Translations under genes and position numbers: made by a program | Shown: piece by piece, positions 1-8,241 of the stretch | Layout: the number at the start of each line of letters is the position of its first letter | Position numbering within the stretch: the first letter of the stretch is position 1 | The notes under the pieces: model-generated | The model's input: the letters and a program-made list of their open reading frames with translations, nothing else | Told to the model about the DNA's origin: nothing | The model's database searches: none | NCBI GenBank assembly: GCA_902797475.1 | Contig: CADBTG010000086.1 | Location: 1-21,674 of the forward strand | Reading direction: 5' to 3' | Length of the DNA stretch: 21,674 bases | DNA from: an uncultured Lachnospiraceae bacterium | GTDB lineage: Bacteria > Bacillota > Clostridia > Lachnospirales > Lachnospiraceae

Positions 1-124
1 CATTGGTAGCAGCCTGCGTAGGAGTGGGCGTGTCCGTAGCCTTATTATCCTTCTTACAAGCCATGAAGGACATTGCGAAAACCGCAACAGCAAGAACGAG
101 CACAAGTTTCTTTGCGTTTCTCAT
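1..124 (-). CDS. Lipoprotein, probable ABC-importer solute-binding protein (5' part only; rest beyond window)
   Basis: Only the first 41 codons are inside the window. They begin MRNAKKLVLVLAV and form a lipoprotein signal peptide: basic start, hydrophobic core and a lipobox FMAC with Cys at residue 23. A KKDNKAT stretch and a Thr/Pro/Gln-rich linker (TPTPTQAAT) follow, typical of lipoproteins that tether a binding domain outside the membrane. A GGAGG box 8 nt upstream (133-137) supports the start. It follows a MalF/MalG permease pair in the same direction, so an extracellular sugar-binding protein for that pair is the most likely identity. That assignment rests on position, because no part of the binding domain is visible. 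Any other lipoprotein remains possible. Confidence 0.75.
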   Translation of the reverse strand, partial: MRNAKKLVLVLAVAVFAMSFMACKKDNKATDTPTPTQAATN

Positions 125-132
125 TTAAGGAT

Positions 133-137
133 CCTCC
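133..137 (-). promoter_or_regulatory. Ribosome binding site of the partial lipoprotein gene
   Basis: GGAGG on the minus strand, 8 nt before the ATG at 124. It is a full anti-Shine-Dalgarno match, stronger than those of the two permease genes just upstream, which fits high expression of a binding protein. Confidence 0.7.
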
Positions 138-157
138 TTTAAAAAATGAATTCGATT

Positions 158-249
158 AATCCCTGGCCAACTCCTCACAAGGAGGTGAGAAGTATGAAGG
201 GCGCCCCCATGCCGGGGAATCGATATCTTAAAGCCGTCGTCACGACTTT
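158..249 (-). other. Intercistronic stem-loops between permease and lipoprotein genes
   Basis: The 141-nt gap 125-265 holds no gene but has potential hairpins on the minus strand. At 249-230 an 8-bp stem AAAGTCGT/ACGGCTTT (one G-U pair) closes a GACG tetraloop. Near 215-222 a short GC-rich CCCC/GGGG pairing is possible. Near 171-186 there is a small CTCCT-TGTG-AGGAG hairpin. No T-tract follows the first stem, so it is a weak candidate terminator. It is better read as an RNA-stabilising or processing element between permease and binding protein. Confidence 0.35.
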
Positions 250-265
250 AATTCGGGGTAATGCA

Positions 266-1288
266 TCAGCCTTTAATACCGCTTTGGCTGATACTTTCAA
301 CGAAGCTCTTCTGTGCCAGCAGATAGATGATAATCAACGGCACAAGAGTAATCATCGTAGCAGCAGACAGAATCTGGTTGCCGTATGCGGGAGGAACGAA
401 GTTACCACCGGAGCTCGACACGATATTGAAAATCTGCTTATACTCGTGGTTCAAACGTTCTACAACGCCGGGCAGACAGTTTGCAACGGTATACCATCCC
501 ATACCTCTTGCAAAGAAGATTTTGGAATAAATACCATCGGTCCACCACCAAACAAATGCAAACAGGAAACAGGAAACCATCATCGGTCTTGCACCGGGAA
601 GAAGGATGTTCCAGAAGGTGCGGAACTTACCGCAACCGTCTACCCATGCTGCTTCCTCAAGTTCTTTCGGCTCATTACGGAAATGCTGACGCATCATGTA
701 AATGTAAAGGCCGCTCTTGTAACCGGCACAACCTGCACATACCGCGAGGTACGCCCAGAAGGAACCGAGAAGGTTAATTCCCTTACCGCCGTGAACAGAT
801 CTGATGATGCCGAAAATATCGAAATCGGAGAACATCAGGTACATAGGAGTAAGCAGTGTCTGCGGCGGAACAATAATCATCAGGATTACACAGGCGAACC
901 AGAAGTTCTTAAGCGGGAACTTGAATCTGGCAAATCCGTAACCGACGAGGGTACTGGAAATAACCTGAATAACACCTACCAACACACCGATCCAGATGGA
1001 ATACCAGAACGGCTTAAAATGATACATCAGTTTCCAACCAAGGCGGATAGCCTGGGTGGAGAAATGTCTCGGTATACTGATAACCGTACGATCGAACAAG
1101 TCATCCTTTGTCATAAAGCAGAGGGAAATCTTGTTCAACAAAGGCTGCAGAATCAGGAAGCATAATCCGAAGATCAATACCGCTCGGCAAAAACGGAAGA
1201 TGAAATTCCAAATCTTCTTCCGTAACAGGTATCCACCGGACTTCCTGTTTCTTTCTTTGAAATACTCGCGTCTCTCTTTTCTAGTCAT
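266..1288 (-). CDS. Carbohydrate ABC transporter permease, MalG/UgpE-type (second importer)
   Basis: This 340-residue inner-membrane permease belongs to the binding-protein-dependent transport family (BPD_transp_1), MalG-like branch. A basic N-terminus (MTRKERREYFKERNRK) precedes the first membrane span around residues 30-50, and further hydrophobic spans follow. The cytoplasmic EAA loop that docks the ATPase is clear: EEAAWVDGCGKFRTFWNILLP. The C-terminus ISQSGIKG matches the usual MalG-type ending. The start overlaps the end of the preceding permease gene by 8 nt (1281-1288) and has only a weak AAGGTGGG box, so translational coupling is likely. It pairs with the MalF-type gene just upstream and probably the downstream lipoprotein. 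It is longer than the usual ~280 residues because of an enlarged region between spans 1 and 2. Substrate unknown. Confidence 0.9.
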   Translation of the reverse strand: MTRKERREYFKERNRKSGGYLLRKKIWNFIFRFCRAVLIFGLCFLILQPLLNKISLCFMTKDDLFDRTVISIPRHFSTQAIRLGWKLMYHFKPFWYSIWIGVLVGVIQVISSTLVGYGFARFKFPLKNFWFACVILMIIVPPQTLLTPMYLMFSDFDIFGIIRSVHGGKGINLLGSFWAYLAVCAGCAGYKSGLYIYMMRQHFRNEPKELEEAAWVDGCGKFRTFWNILLPGARPMMVSCFLFAFVWWWTDGIYSKIFFARGMGWYTVANCLPGVVERLNHEYKQIFNIVSSSGGNFVPPAYGNQILSAATMITLVPLIIIYLLAQKSFVESISQSGIKG

Positions 1289-2186
1289 AATAGTATACCC
1301 ACCTTGAAATAATGAATGCTAATATGCCGAGTATTACCATTATCACTCCGAAATAAACCCAGGACATCGCGGCGCACAAGCCGTAGTCGACGTTCTTGAA
1401 GAGTTTATCGTTGATCAACGTCATTATCTGGCTGTCGGACTTCGTACAGAAATCTACAACTGTATAGATGACATTTACCAAAATCAGGGAGCTGATCATC
1501 GGAAGCGTAATCTTCCAGAAGTTCTCCCATGCGGTACAACCCTCAATCTTCGATGCCTCGTACATGCTGGGCGAAATCGTCTGCAAGCCGGACAGGAAGA
1601 TGATGATTTGGATACCGGAAGAATTCGCGATATCGTATACTTTATCTACGAGGTTAATGACGTATTCAAAGAACTTACTTGCTCTCTCTCCGGTCAGCAG
1701 GATGTTCTCAAGTGTCTTCGTGATGGAAGTCAGCGAAGTGTCTTCCTTGATGGCGTTCTGCATGGAACCCATCAGGGAGTTGTTGGACTCGAGGCCTACC
1801 ATGATACCGGAAGAAAGAATAACCGGCAGGAAGAATACGGCTCTGACAAATGCTCTGCCGGCGAATTCCTGATTCAGCAGAATCGCCATGAAAAAGCTGA
1901 ATACGAGAATTCCGGGAACGAACAATGCCATATTCTTCAGGTTGTCAAGAAGTCTCGGAACGTAGTCCGGATCCTTGAAGAATACTTCTTTATACTTGTC
2001 AAGAAATACCCATTTGTACTTAAGTCCCTGTCCGTTCGTCGCGGAAACCTCACAGAAGGACATCCGCAACGACTGAACCAACGGAACAACCAGGAACAAC
2101 AGGAAACCGATTATGAAGGGAGTGATGAACATATATCCTGCTTTCGCATTCCCTTTGGCCATCGATTTACGTTTCGCTTTAGCCAT
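1281..2186 (-). CDS. Sugar ABC transporter permease, MalF/UgpA-type (second importer)
   Basis: A 301-residue polytopic permease of the binding-protein-dependent family. The first span (GYMFITPFIIGFLLFLVVPL) shows the typical MalF/UgpA start, and the EAA loop reads YEASKIEGCTAWENFWKITLP. Between the GLES segment and the next span lies an unusual hydrophilic insertion of roughly 55 residues (from SNNSLMGS to VYDIANSSG), probably extracytoplasmic and perhaps facing the binding protein. Its ATG directly follows the TAA of the large upstream gene (CTAAATG, no spacer), with a GGAGG box inside that gene's 3' end, so the two are tightly coupled. It overlaps the following MalG-type gene by 8 nt. Substrate unknown. 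Confidence 0.9.
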   Translation of the reverse strand: MAKAKRKSMAKGNAKAGYMFITPFIIGFLLFLVVPLVQSLRMSFCEVSATNGQGLKYKWVFLDKYKEVFFKDPDYVPRLLDNLKNMALFVPGILVFSFFMAILLNQEFAGRAFVRAVFFLPVILSSGIMVGLESNNSLMGSMQNAIKEDTSLTSITKTLENILLTGERASKFFEYVINLVDKVYDIANSSGIQIIIFLSGLQTISPSMYEASKIEGCTAWENFWKITLPMISSLILVNVIYTVVDFCTKSDSQIMTLINDKLFKNVDYGLCAAMSWVYFGVIMVILGILAFIISRWVYYYD

Positions 2187-4772
2187 TTAGTTTCCTCCTT
2201 TCCCGGTTTCAATAACCCAATCCTGTGCGGGAATGGTCAAGCCGTTTGCTTTATAATCCAATGTCCGATAGTTTACATAAACCTTGGTTCCGTTTGAGAA
2301 CTCAGTCATGTATACGTTTTCGGCAATCTGCTTATGATCCGTGATGGTTTCCGTTGTCAGAGGTCCGAAGTCGGCTTTGTAACGGTTGTAAAGCGTCTTA
2401 GCGCTGTCCTTCCACGAATCGTAGTTAGCACCGAAGAAGTATGTGAAGTCGGATTCCTGAAGTTCATCTCCGGTAGCTTCCATGAAGATGAAGTAGAGTC
2501 CGGCGCCCGTCTCAGCGGAGTTCAAAAGGTTCGTAATGTAGTCATTGGAAATGTTGATGGAATCGCCCGTGTACCGAACATAGCCATGCAATGCAATCGG
2601 GAAGAACGGAATCGATTCATCTTCAAGGCTGGTGCCCTGCGCGTGAATCGGGAAGTCGATCAAAAGATCGGCATAAGGAACCACGTACATATTACTATTA
2701 TAGAACACATTCTCTCTCGAGGCAAGAGCAGAAATCTGTTTTACCTGCAGATTCATATTTGCCTGACGGCTGATGCCCTTTCTCGGATGATAATCGGCAC
2801 CGAGTTTGTTACCGATTGAGTTGAATGCAATGTTCTTAAGTCCGAGCTTGTCAGCATCCTTAATGAAGGAGCTCAAAGCTTTTTCGGTGTAAGAAGGCTT
2901 TGCAAGGAAGAAAGGATCATCTTCCTTCACTTCGCCGTACCAGATGCTGCTGTAAGGATAAAGCTTAACCGGCTCTCTGTTCAGGAGTCTTGCTGCATCG
3001 GACTTGGCAATGAAGTTATCAAAAAGCTTGTTATGATGAACAAACTGGAAGTCTGCCTTTCCGGCAACGGAATAACCGTATCCTTCCAAATCACTTACCA
3101 ATCCCTTGAAGGTCTTCTTCGATCCGAGTTTTCTGATCAAATCGATGTCATCGGGCCAATCATGAACAACGCCGCGGTTGAACCATCCGTTCAGTACGAC
3201 ATTCACGCCGGACCAGCCTGCGTCATGAAGATCCTTCATGATATCGCCCATTTCATCATAAGTCGTAAGCGCGTAAGGGAGATCCTTCGGGAAGCCCAAA
3301 ATGTGCTGCGTCTTAATGATGGAACCAACCAGCTCGACAGCCGTCGGAAGATCGGTCTTGGTAACTTTCTGTCCGAGTTCCGGATAGATTCCGGCCAGGT
3401 ACTGCTGATAAGCTTTCGCCATATCCACATAGTTTGCGGAATCAATGGACTTTACACGGATGCGAAGCTTTTCATCCTTAGGAATCTTGCTTTCGTAGAT
3501 GTAAATATCCTGCAGGGAACGTCCCGAAATATTGGCAAGGTCATTATGCACAATCAGGAAATCGTTCGATACATAGTTGAAATCATGGCTCTTACCGGAA
3601 ATATCGGCTTCGATTGTCGCGTAAGCCTCACCCTCTTCAATCAGGCAAAGAAGGGAAGCATTTCTGTCCGTATAGGAAATTCCGTATACAGGGAAACGGG
3701 CAATCGGGTCACTTACGATTTCCTTACGTGCCTGTGCGTAGTCCCATCCGTAAACACGTGCGCTGTACGTACTGGAAGCAATCTTTCCGTTGTTGAAGTT
3801 AATCTTGGCTCCGGAGCCGTCCGGTACGAACAGGAATCCTTCTTCATCCTTTCCTGCTGCACACATGAAAGGAAGAATGCGGAGACCGGTAAGCGGATAT
3901 TCCGAATAGAACTCCATCGATTCGTAAGGAACTTCGGCTACAAGGGTATCATCCTCAAGCCTCAGATAAAGTGACATATTGATGGTCGGCTTAATATCGG
4001 ATTCATCCTCGTGGGAACCGTACTCCATATCGGCTTCATAATCTTCACGGGTATAACCCATCGCCTCGAATTCTCTCTCCAGAGCTTCCTTCTGATAGTT
4101 CTGAAGATTAGGGAAGATTTCGTATACGATACCGTCCGGGTTTCCGTCTCCGTCGCTATCCACCTTAAGATCAGGATACTTTTCGGAGAGCTTAGCCCAT
4201 TTGTCTTTGTCCTTGATGAGTCTCTTGGCATCATACTTACTGTACCAGTCGCGCATGTGCTTTGCGCCCTCTTCGGTATTCTTAGCCTTGAACTCTTCAA
4301 ATCTGGCTTCGGGCATTGCTGCCGGAATCACATAGGTTTTGGAAATCAAACCGATGGTAAAGTCGATGCGGATTGCATTCTGATCGGCGAGCACTTCATA
4401 TGTGTAGTTCTCTTTGGCTACACTGTGCTCATAGCTGCTCAGAAAGTATTTCTGACCGTTGCTGTTCTTATACTGAAGGTAAATCAGTGATTTCAGAACT
4501 GCCTGGCTGCCGCTCTCGGCTGCCTCCGGATATCCGGTCCACTTATTTCCGTTCGCATCGGTATATACGAACTGTGTCGTCTTCGGGTTAAATTCCAAAG
4601 AGACTTTACCGTTGCTGATCGTTTGGATATCGGTATCCATATCCGAGTCGAAACGATATGCATCAATCTGCTTCTTAGTTACTTCCTTATCACCGCCGAA
4701 GATGATTGCGAGAATCGTAAGAACGGCGATGACGACGCAGGTGATTGCATAAGTTATAATCTTTTTCTTCAT
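2187..4772 (-). CDS. Large membrane-anchored DUF5696-like surface protein, possibly glycosidase-like
   Basis: An 861-residue protein. I chose the ATG at 4772 because GGGAGG lies 6 nt upstream and the product then opens with MKKK and one hydrophobic span (residues ~5-24), a signal anchor. The open frame extends 25 codons further upstream but has no such site. Most of the chain is predicted outside the membrane. A Ca-binding-like loop DxDGDGxxD lies near residues 204-214. From about residue 490 onward the chain (VNVVLNGWFNRG, GLVSDLEGYGY, LIDFPIHAQG) looks like alternating strands and helices of a TIM barrel. I recall this architecture as DUF5696, a family found beside sugar importers in Bacillota. 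Hydrolase activity is inference and no catalytic pair was assigned. It sits between a Yip1-type protein and a permease pair, with stop and next start adjoining. Confidence 0.65.
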   Translation of the reverse strand: MKKKIITYAITCVVIAVLTILAIIFGGDKEVTKKQIDAYRFDSDMDTDIQTISNGKVSLEFNPKTTQFVYTDANGNKWTGYPEAAESGSQAVLKSLIYLQYKNSNGQKYFLSSYEHSVAKENYTYEVLADQNAIRIDFTIGLISKTYVIPAAMPEARFEEFKAKNTEEGAKHMRDWYSKYDAKRLIKDKDKWAKLSEKYPDLKVDSDGDGNPDGIVYEIFPNLQNYQKEALEREFEAMGYTREDYEADMEYGSHEDESDIKPTINMSLYLRLEDDTLVAEVPYESMEFYSEYPLTGLRILPFMCAAGKDEEGFLFVPDGSGAKINFNNGKIASSTYSARVYGWDYAQARKEIVSDPIARFPVYGISYTDRNASLLCLIEEGEAYATIEADISGKSHDFNYVSNDFLIVHNDLANISGRSLQDIYIYESKIPKDEKLRIRVKSIDSANYVDMAKAYQQYLAGIYPELGQKVTKTDLPTAVELVGSIIKTQHILGFPKDLPYALTTYDEMGDIMKDLHDAGWSGVNVVLNGWFNRGVVHDWPDDIDLIRKLGSKKTFKGLVSDLEGYGYSVAGKADFQFVHHNKLFDNFIAKSDAARLLNREPVKLYPYSSIWYGEVKEDDPFFLAKPSYTEKALSSFIKDADKLGLKNIAFNSIGNKLGADYHPRKGISRQANMNLQVKQISALASRENVFYNSNMYVVPYADLLIDFPIHAQGTSLEDESIPFFPIALHGYVRYTGDSINISNDYITNLLNSAETGAGLYFIFMEATGDELQESDFTYFFGANYDSWKDSAKTLYNRYKADFGPLTTETITDHKQIAENVYMTEFSNGTKVYVNYRTLDYKANGLTIPAQDWVIETGKGGN

Positions 4773-4778
4773 TCTATG

Positions 4779-4784
4779 CCTCCC
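4779..4784 (-). promoter_or_regulatory. Ribosome binding site that fixes the start of the DUF5696-like gene
   Basis: GGGAGG on the minus strand, 6 nt before the ATG at 4772. It favours this start over the in-frame ATG pair at 4847/4844, which lies inside the preceding Yip1-type gene and would add a non-signal-like N-terminal extension. Confidence 0.75.
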
Positions 4785-4788
4785 TGCG

Positions 4789-5466
4789 TTAACTGATTCG
4801 CATTGTAATTTCTTTATAGATGGACACGAAGTAAGCGACGGCATCACTGATCAGGCTGAAGAACAGCAGAACGATGAACATGATAACCGCCATGCCTGCT
4901 ACGGATGCGAGGGTGGAAAGAAGTCCGCCGCCGAGACCGTAGTCGTGAATCATCATCATTGCGCAAAGAATCAGGAACACACACCAAATCAAAGCGAAAA
5001 CGTTGAAGTAGGTGTAGAACACGCCTTCTTCCTTCGTTACGATATTACTTACGATAATCATCGGAATGCCGATCAGAACGTAAGGTGTGAAGGAATAGGC
5101 CGTAGCCATGTAAATGTCCCCGAAACGTCCTTTGCCGTCAAACAGTGTCGTAAGACACCAGTTGGACAGAACCCAGATGAAGAGCGGAACCAGAATGCTG
5201 GCCAGTCTCATCAGAATGTTGACTTCGCTCCATCGGGTGTTATTTACCATGAAGTTGGAAAATCTCATGTCCCAAATGTTGGTAAGCAACGCCAGAATGA
5301 CAATCGTATGCGCCGCTGCCATGGATCCTCTCTTCTCATGGATCAGATCCCACGAACCGTCAAACGGATGCAGAATCATATAAAGGCTGTACTTCAAGGT
5401 CTTCAGATAATGCTTGAAGCCTTCGCCTGTGAAAAAGCCGAGAATTTTGGAGAGTACGTTACTCAT
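4789..5466 (-). CDS. Yip1-family integral membrane protein
   Basis: A 225-residue protein with about five hydrophobic spans after an amphipathic N-terminus (residues 1-45). The segment IYMATAYSFTPYVLIGIPM, followed by two spans, resembles the core of the Yip1 domain, seen in bacterial membrane proteins of mostly unknown job. Its ATG overlaps the stop of the preceding beta-propeller/TPR gene (ATGA, 4 nt), with AGGAG about 11 nt upstream. Its stop lies 16 nt before the DUF5696-like start. Tight coupling to two large surface proteins suggests it helps anchor, assemble or export them, or forms a membrane complex with them. That role is inference. Confidence 0.75.
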   Translation of the reverse strand: MSNVLSKILGFFTGEGFKHYLKTLKYSLYMILHPFDGSWDLIHEKRGSMAAAHTIVILALLTNIWDMRFSNFMVNNTRWSEVNILMRLASILVPLFIWVLSNWCLTTLFDGKGRFGDIYMATAYSFTPYVLIGIPMIIVSNIVTKEEGVFYTYFNVFALIWCVFLILCAMMMIHDYGLGGGLLSTLASVAGMAVIMFIVLLFFSLISDAVAYFVSIYKEITMRIS

Positions 5467-7343
5467 GCTTCGCTAATCTCCTTTCTCAATCGTTTCGCTG
5501 TTCTGATTCCCTTCGGGATCAGAATGAGCGCTGCTATCACAATGATAAACCATACGATGTTGTCTTCTACAACCTCTTCACGATAGTACTTGAATGCCTT
5601 CGAATAGTTCACGGAGTCTCTGGCAATCTCGAACTCATCCATCGCTTCCTTATAGCGTTTCTGACGAAGCAGGGAACGTCCGATACCGACATAAGCCAGT
5701 TCGCAGTTGCCGTTGTACTTCAGAACTTCACGCCATACATCTGCGGACTCGTCATACTGACCTACACGGTACAGGCTCAAAGCCTTGTTGATCAGCTTGC
5801 CGTAGGAAGTCATCGTAAAGATCGTAATCGTTCCGGCGAAACGGTCAAGAACCGCAAGCGTTTCCTCGTCAAGTTTGACGACTGCGGACGGGTTCAGGAA
5901 GCTTCCTTCGTTCATGCCGGAGTTACCGAATGCATAAAGCAGGTTGCCCTGGAAGTCATATACGAAAAGTCTTCCGCGGGTCTTATCCAAACAGCAGTAG
6001 GTCTCATTCTCAAATGTAACAACATCCACAAATGCGGTAGAACCTGTGATGGACAGTCCCTGTTCCATTGCGCCGGCAACGTTTCCGGTCTTCAAATCGC
6101 CGATCGGGAAGTGATTGCCGTTACGGATCAGGATGTCCGTACCCATGGAGTTCAGCTTCCGGACAGGCTTACCGGTTCCGGTTGCAATTTCATTATCCTT
6201 CAGGGTACTTGTCGTTACATAAAGGAAACCCTTCGAATCGATGCAGATATTGTTATATTCGGTAGGAACAAACATCTTTGTTTTCATTCTTTGTTCCTTG
6301 GTCTGAATCTTTCTCCAGATTCTCTGTGCGAAAGAAATCGTAACCGGGCTTGCGCCGATATAACCGGTGAACGTTCCGTCCTTCGTGAATTCCATGATGC
6401 CGGCATTGATGTTCAAAGCCTGTACATAGTAACGATATGCATCGTCAACAACGAAGTGTGACGGAAGGAACTTGTAATCATCTGCAAGCGTTTCATCCTT
6501 CGGATTGGCCACAACGTCAATAACATTCAGGTCATAGTCACAATGGATGATACGATTGTTCTGTGTATCGGCGATGAAAATATCATAGTCGCGGTTGAAC
6601 TTTCTGACCTCGATATTCTCCTGCCACTTTGTCTTCGCGGGCTTCGTGCCTTCGGAAGCTTTTCCGCCCTCGGAAGATTCGCCGGTCTCACCGGTCTCAC
6701 CGGTCTCTCCGGTCTCGCCGGTTTCGCCGGTTTCGCCGTTCTCTCCGTCAGAATCGGAAGCATTGTCTTTCTTCTCTGCGTCAGCGTCCGTAGCATCGGC
6801 GTTATCGCCTTCACCTTTGCCTTCGCCTTCGCCGTCTTTAGCAGGCTCTTCTTCCGGCTCAATCTCGGGAACGTAAGGGGTTCCGAGATACTCACCGTAA
6901 ACCTTCAGGCGCTGTTCTTTCGTGATCGGCTTAACAAATACATCACCGGGCTGAAGCAGGCAAAGCTCGATTTTATCGCCAATCTTCAGAAGGTCCTTCT
7001 TCTCTTCGGAAACATTTACGTGGTAAATGACACGAACCGTTCTGAATTCTCCGTTCTTCCACTGTGCCTCGATGATTCGGTTATTCTTTGAGTCAACAAC
7101 ATAAAGCAAATCATCAATTGCGAAAAGGCTGTCCGGGTTCAAAAGGCTGCCCACATCTTCGCCGAAAGCACTTCCGGAAATAACACGGTCAACGGTATAG
7201 GCATCCGGAGATGCCTCTTCATCACCCCAGTAATTGTATGTGTAGGTGTACCAGCTGTCGTCCGCATATGCTGTCTTCGCATTGGACAGTCCGGAAAGTA
7301 CCAGACACGCAAGAAGAAGGAGTGCTGTAATACGTTTCATCAT
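5463..7343 (-). CDS. Secreted beta-propeller (NHL-like) and TPR protein with C-terminal membrane anchor
   Basis: A 626-residue protein. Residues 1-27 are a signal peptide (MMKRITALLLLACLVLSG, cleavage likely after AYA). Repeated blades such as LYVVDSKNNRIIEA, IFIADTQNNRIIHCD, FLYVTTSTL and EETLAVLDRFAGTITIF match NHL/beta-propeller repeats. An acidic, low-complexity stretch (about residues 160-235) with six or more GET triplets interrupts the first blades. A TPR-like helical region (GQYDESADVWREVLKYNG, then a second repeat) covers about residues 520-590. One span (about 595-609) is followed by a basic tail, which puts the tail in the cytoplasm and the rest outside. The ATG at 7343 sits 9 nt after GGAGG; the next codon is also ATG. 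A surface scaffold or sensor for the neighbouring importers is plausible, and no enzyme motif was seen. Confidence 0.8.
   Translation of the reverse strand: MMKRITALLLLACLVLSGLSNAKTAYADDSWYTYTYNYWGDEEASPDAYTVDRVISGSAFGEDVGSLLNPDSLFAIDDLLYVVDSKNNRIIEAQWKNGEFRTVRVIYHVNVSEEKKDLLKIGDKIELCLLQPGDVFVKPITKEQRLKVYGEYLGTPYVPEIEPEEEPAKDGEGEGKGEGDNADATDADAEKKDNASDSDGENGETGETGETGETGETGETGESSEGGKASEGTKPAKTKWQENIEVRKFNRDYDIFIADTQNNRIIHCDYDLNVIDVVANPKDETLADDYKFLPSHFVVDDAYRYYVQALNINAGIMEFTKDGTFTGYIGASPVTISFAQRIWRKIQTKEQRMKTKMFVPTEYNNICIDSKGFLYVTTSTLKDNEIATGTGKPVRKLNSMGTDILIRNGNHFPIGDLKTGNVAGAMEQGLSITGSTAFVDVVTFENETYCCLDKTRGRLFVYDFQGNLLYAFGNSGMNEGSFLNPSAVVKLDEETLAVLDRFAGTITIFTMTSYGKLINKALSLYRVGQYDESADVWREVLKYNGNCELAYVGIGRSLLRQKRYKEAMDEFEIARDSVNYSKAFKYYREEVVEDNIVWFIIVIAALILIPKGIRTAKRLRKEISEA
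6682..6744. repeat. 9-bp tandem repeat, about seven units, coding for Gly-Glu-Thr triplets
   Basis: On the plus strand the units run ccggtctca, ccggtctca, ccggtctct, ccggtctcg, ccggtttcg, ccggtttcg and a degenerate ccgttctct. They lie in frame inside the beta-propeller gene and encode repeated GET triplets near residues 201-221. Because the unit is a multiple of three, copy-number change would alter linker length without shifting the frame. Confidence 0.9.
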
Positions 7344-7357
7344 ATAATCCTTCCTCC

Positions 7358-8224
7358 TTATTCCTTAATACCGGAGCTCGCCATTGTCTCAACAATGTTG
7401 CTCTGTGAAAAGATGAAGCATACAACCGGCAGAACCATCATGAAGAGGGTTGATGCCGAAGATACACCGGTACGGGCTACACCGCCGGCTGCCAACGTAC
7501 GAAGTGCGAAAGGCAGGGTCTTCAATTCTTCCGAATAGATGTAGGTTGTACCGATATTGTTCCACAGGCTCTGGATGGAGAAGATCATCAGGGTCAGGAT
7601 TGCGGGCTTTACAAGCGGCATAACAATCGTGAAGAAGATCTTTCCTTCCTTTGCGCCGTCGATTTTGGCTGCTTCAATCAGAACGTCAGGAATACTCGAT
7701 TCCATGAACTGCTTCATCAGGAAGAGACCCATCGGCGAAGCAAATGCCGGGATAATCAAAGCTAAATAGGTATCTACCAAACCGATCTTCGACATGATCA
7801 GGTAGTTCGGGATAGCCAGAACGTAACCGGTGAACATAAGGGCTACGGTAACCATCTTGAAGAAAGGACCCGATCCGGGGAAGCGGTACTTGGCCAGTAC
7901 GTAAGCTGCCATGGAGGCAATCAGGATATGTCCTGCGGTACCGACCGCGGTAATGAACAGGGAGTTGAATGCGTATCTGGTAAATGTGATAACGCCCTGC
8001 TTATTCATAAGAAGGAACATATCGCTGATGTTCTTCGTCGTAGGGTTACGAACGAACAACTTAGGCGGGTATACGAACAACTCATCAAGAGGCTTGAAAG
8101 CGGAGTTGATAACGTATACAAGCGGGAATGCGAAAAAGCATCCAAAAATAATCAGGACAATGCCGACACCGATATCACCCGCAAGTGATCGGTTAGGCTG
8201 TCTTCCGGCTTTAATCTTTTTCAT
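7358..8224 (-). CDS. Carbohydrate ABC transporter permease, MalG-type (first importer)
   Basis: A 288-residue permease of normal MalG-type length. Six hydrophobic spans are apparent, beginning with IGVGIVLIIFGCFFAFPLVYV. The first extracytoplasmic loop follows the INSAFKPLDELFVYPPKLF pattern of this family. The EAA loop reads EAAKIDGAKEGKIFFTIVMP and the C-terminus ends MASSGIKE. GGAGGG upstream gives a good start, and its stop lies 14 nt before the beta-propeller gene. It should form a heterodimer with the MalF-type protein encoded just upstream and import a sugar delivered by the large binding protein at the head of the operon. The ATPase is not in the window. Confidence 0.93.
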   Translation of the reverse strand: MKKIKAGRQPNRSLAGDIGVGIVLIIFGCFFAFPLVYVINSAFKPLDELFVYPPKLFVRNPTTKNISDMFLLMNKQGVITFTRYAFNSLFITAVGTAGHILIASMAAYVLAKYRFPGSGPFFKMVTVALMFTGYVLAIPNYLIMSKIGLVDTYLALIIPAFASPMGLFLMKQFMESSIPDVLIEAAKIDGAKEGKIFFTIVMPLVKPAILTLMIFSIQSLWNNIGTTYIYSEELKTLPFALRTLAAGGVARTGVSSASTLFMMVLPVVCFIFSQSNIVETMASSGIKE

Positions 8225-8241
8225 CTCGTCATTCCCTCCTA

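Noticed and set aside
194..1165. Plus-strand open frame opposite the MalG-type permease, with an AAGGAGGTGAGAAGT sequence before an ATG at 194
   Set aside because: The ribosome-site match is striking, but the frame lies almost wholly antisense to a clear permease gene, its product has no recognisable domain or sensible hydrophobic pattern, and no promoter was seen. Most likely chance.
4773..4847. Upstream in-frame start for the DUF5696-like gene (ATG at 4847)
   Set aside because: It overlaps the Yip1-type gene, lacks a good ribosome site, and would bury the membrane anchor behind 25 non-signal residues; GGGAGG before 4772 decides.
6595..6876. Plus-strand frame rich in Ser-Pro-Val repeats opposite the GET repeat
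   Set aside because: It is the complement of the 9-bp repeat in the beta-propeller gene and has no independent coding support.
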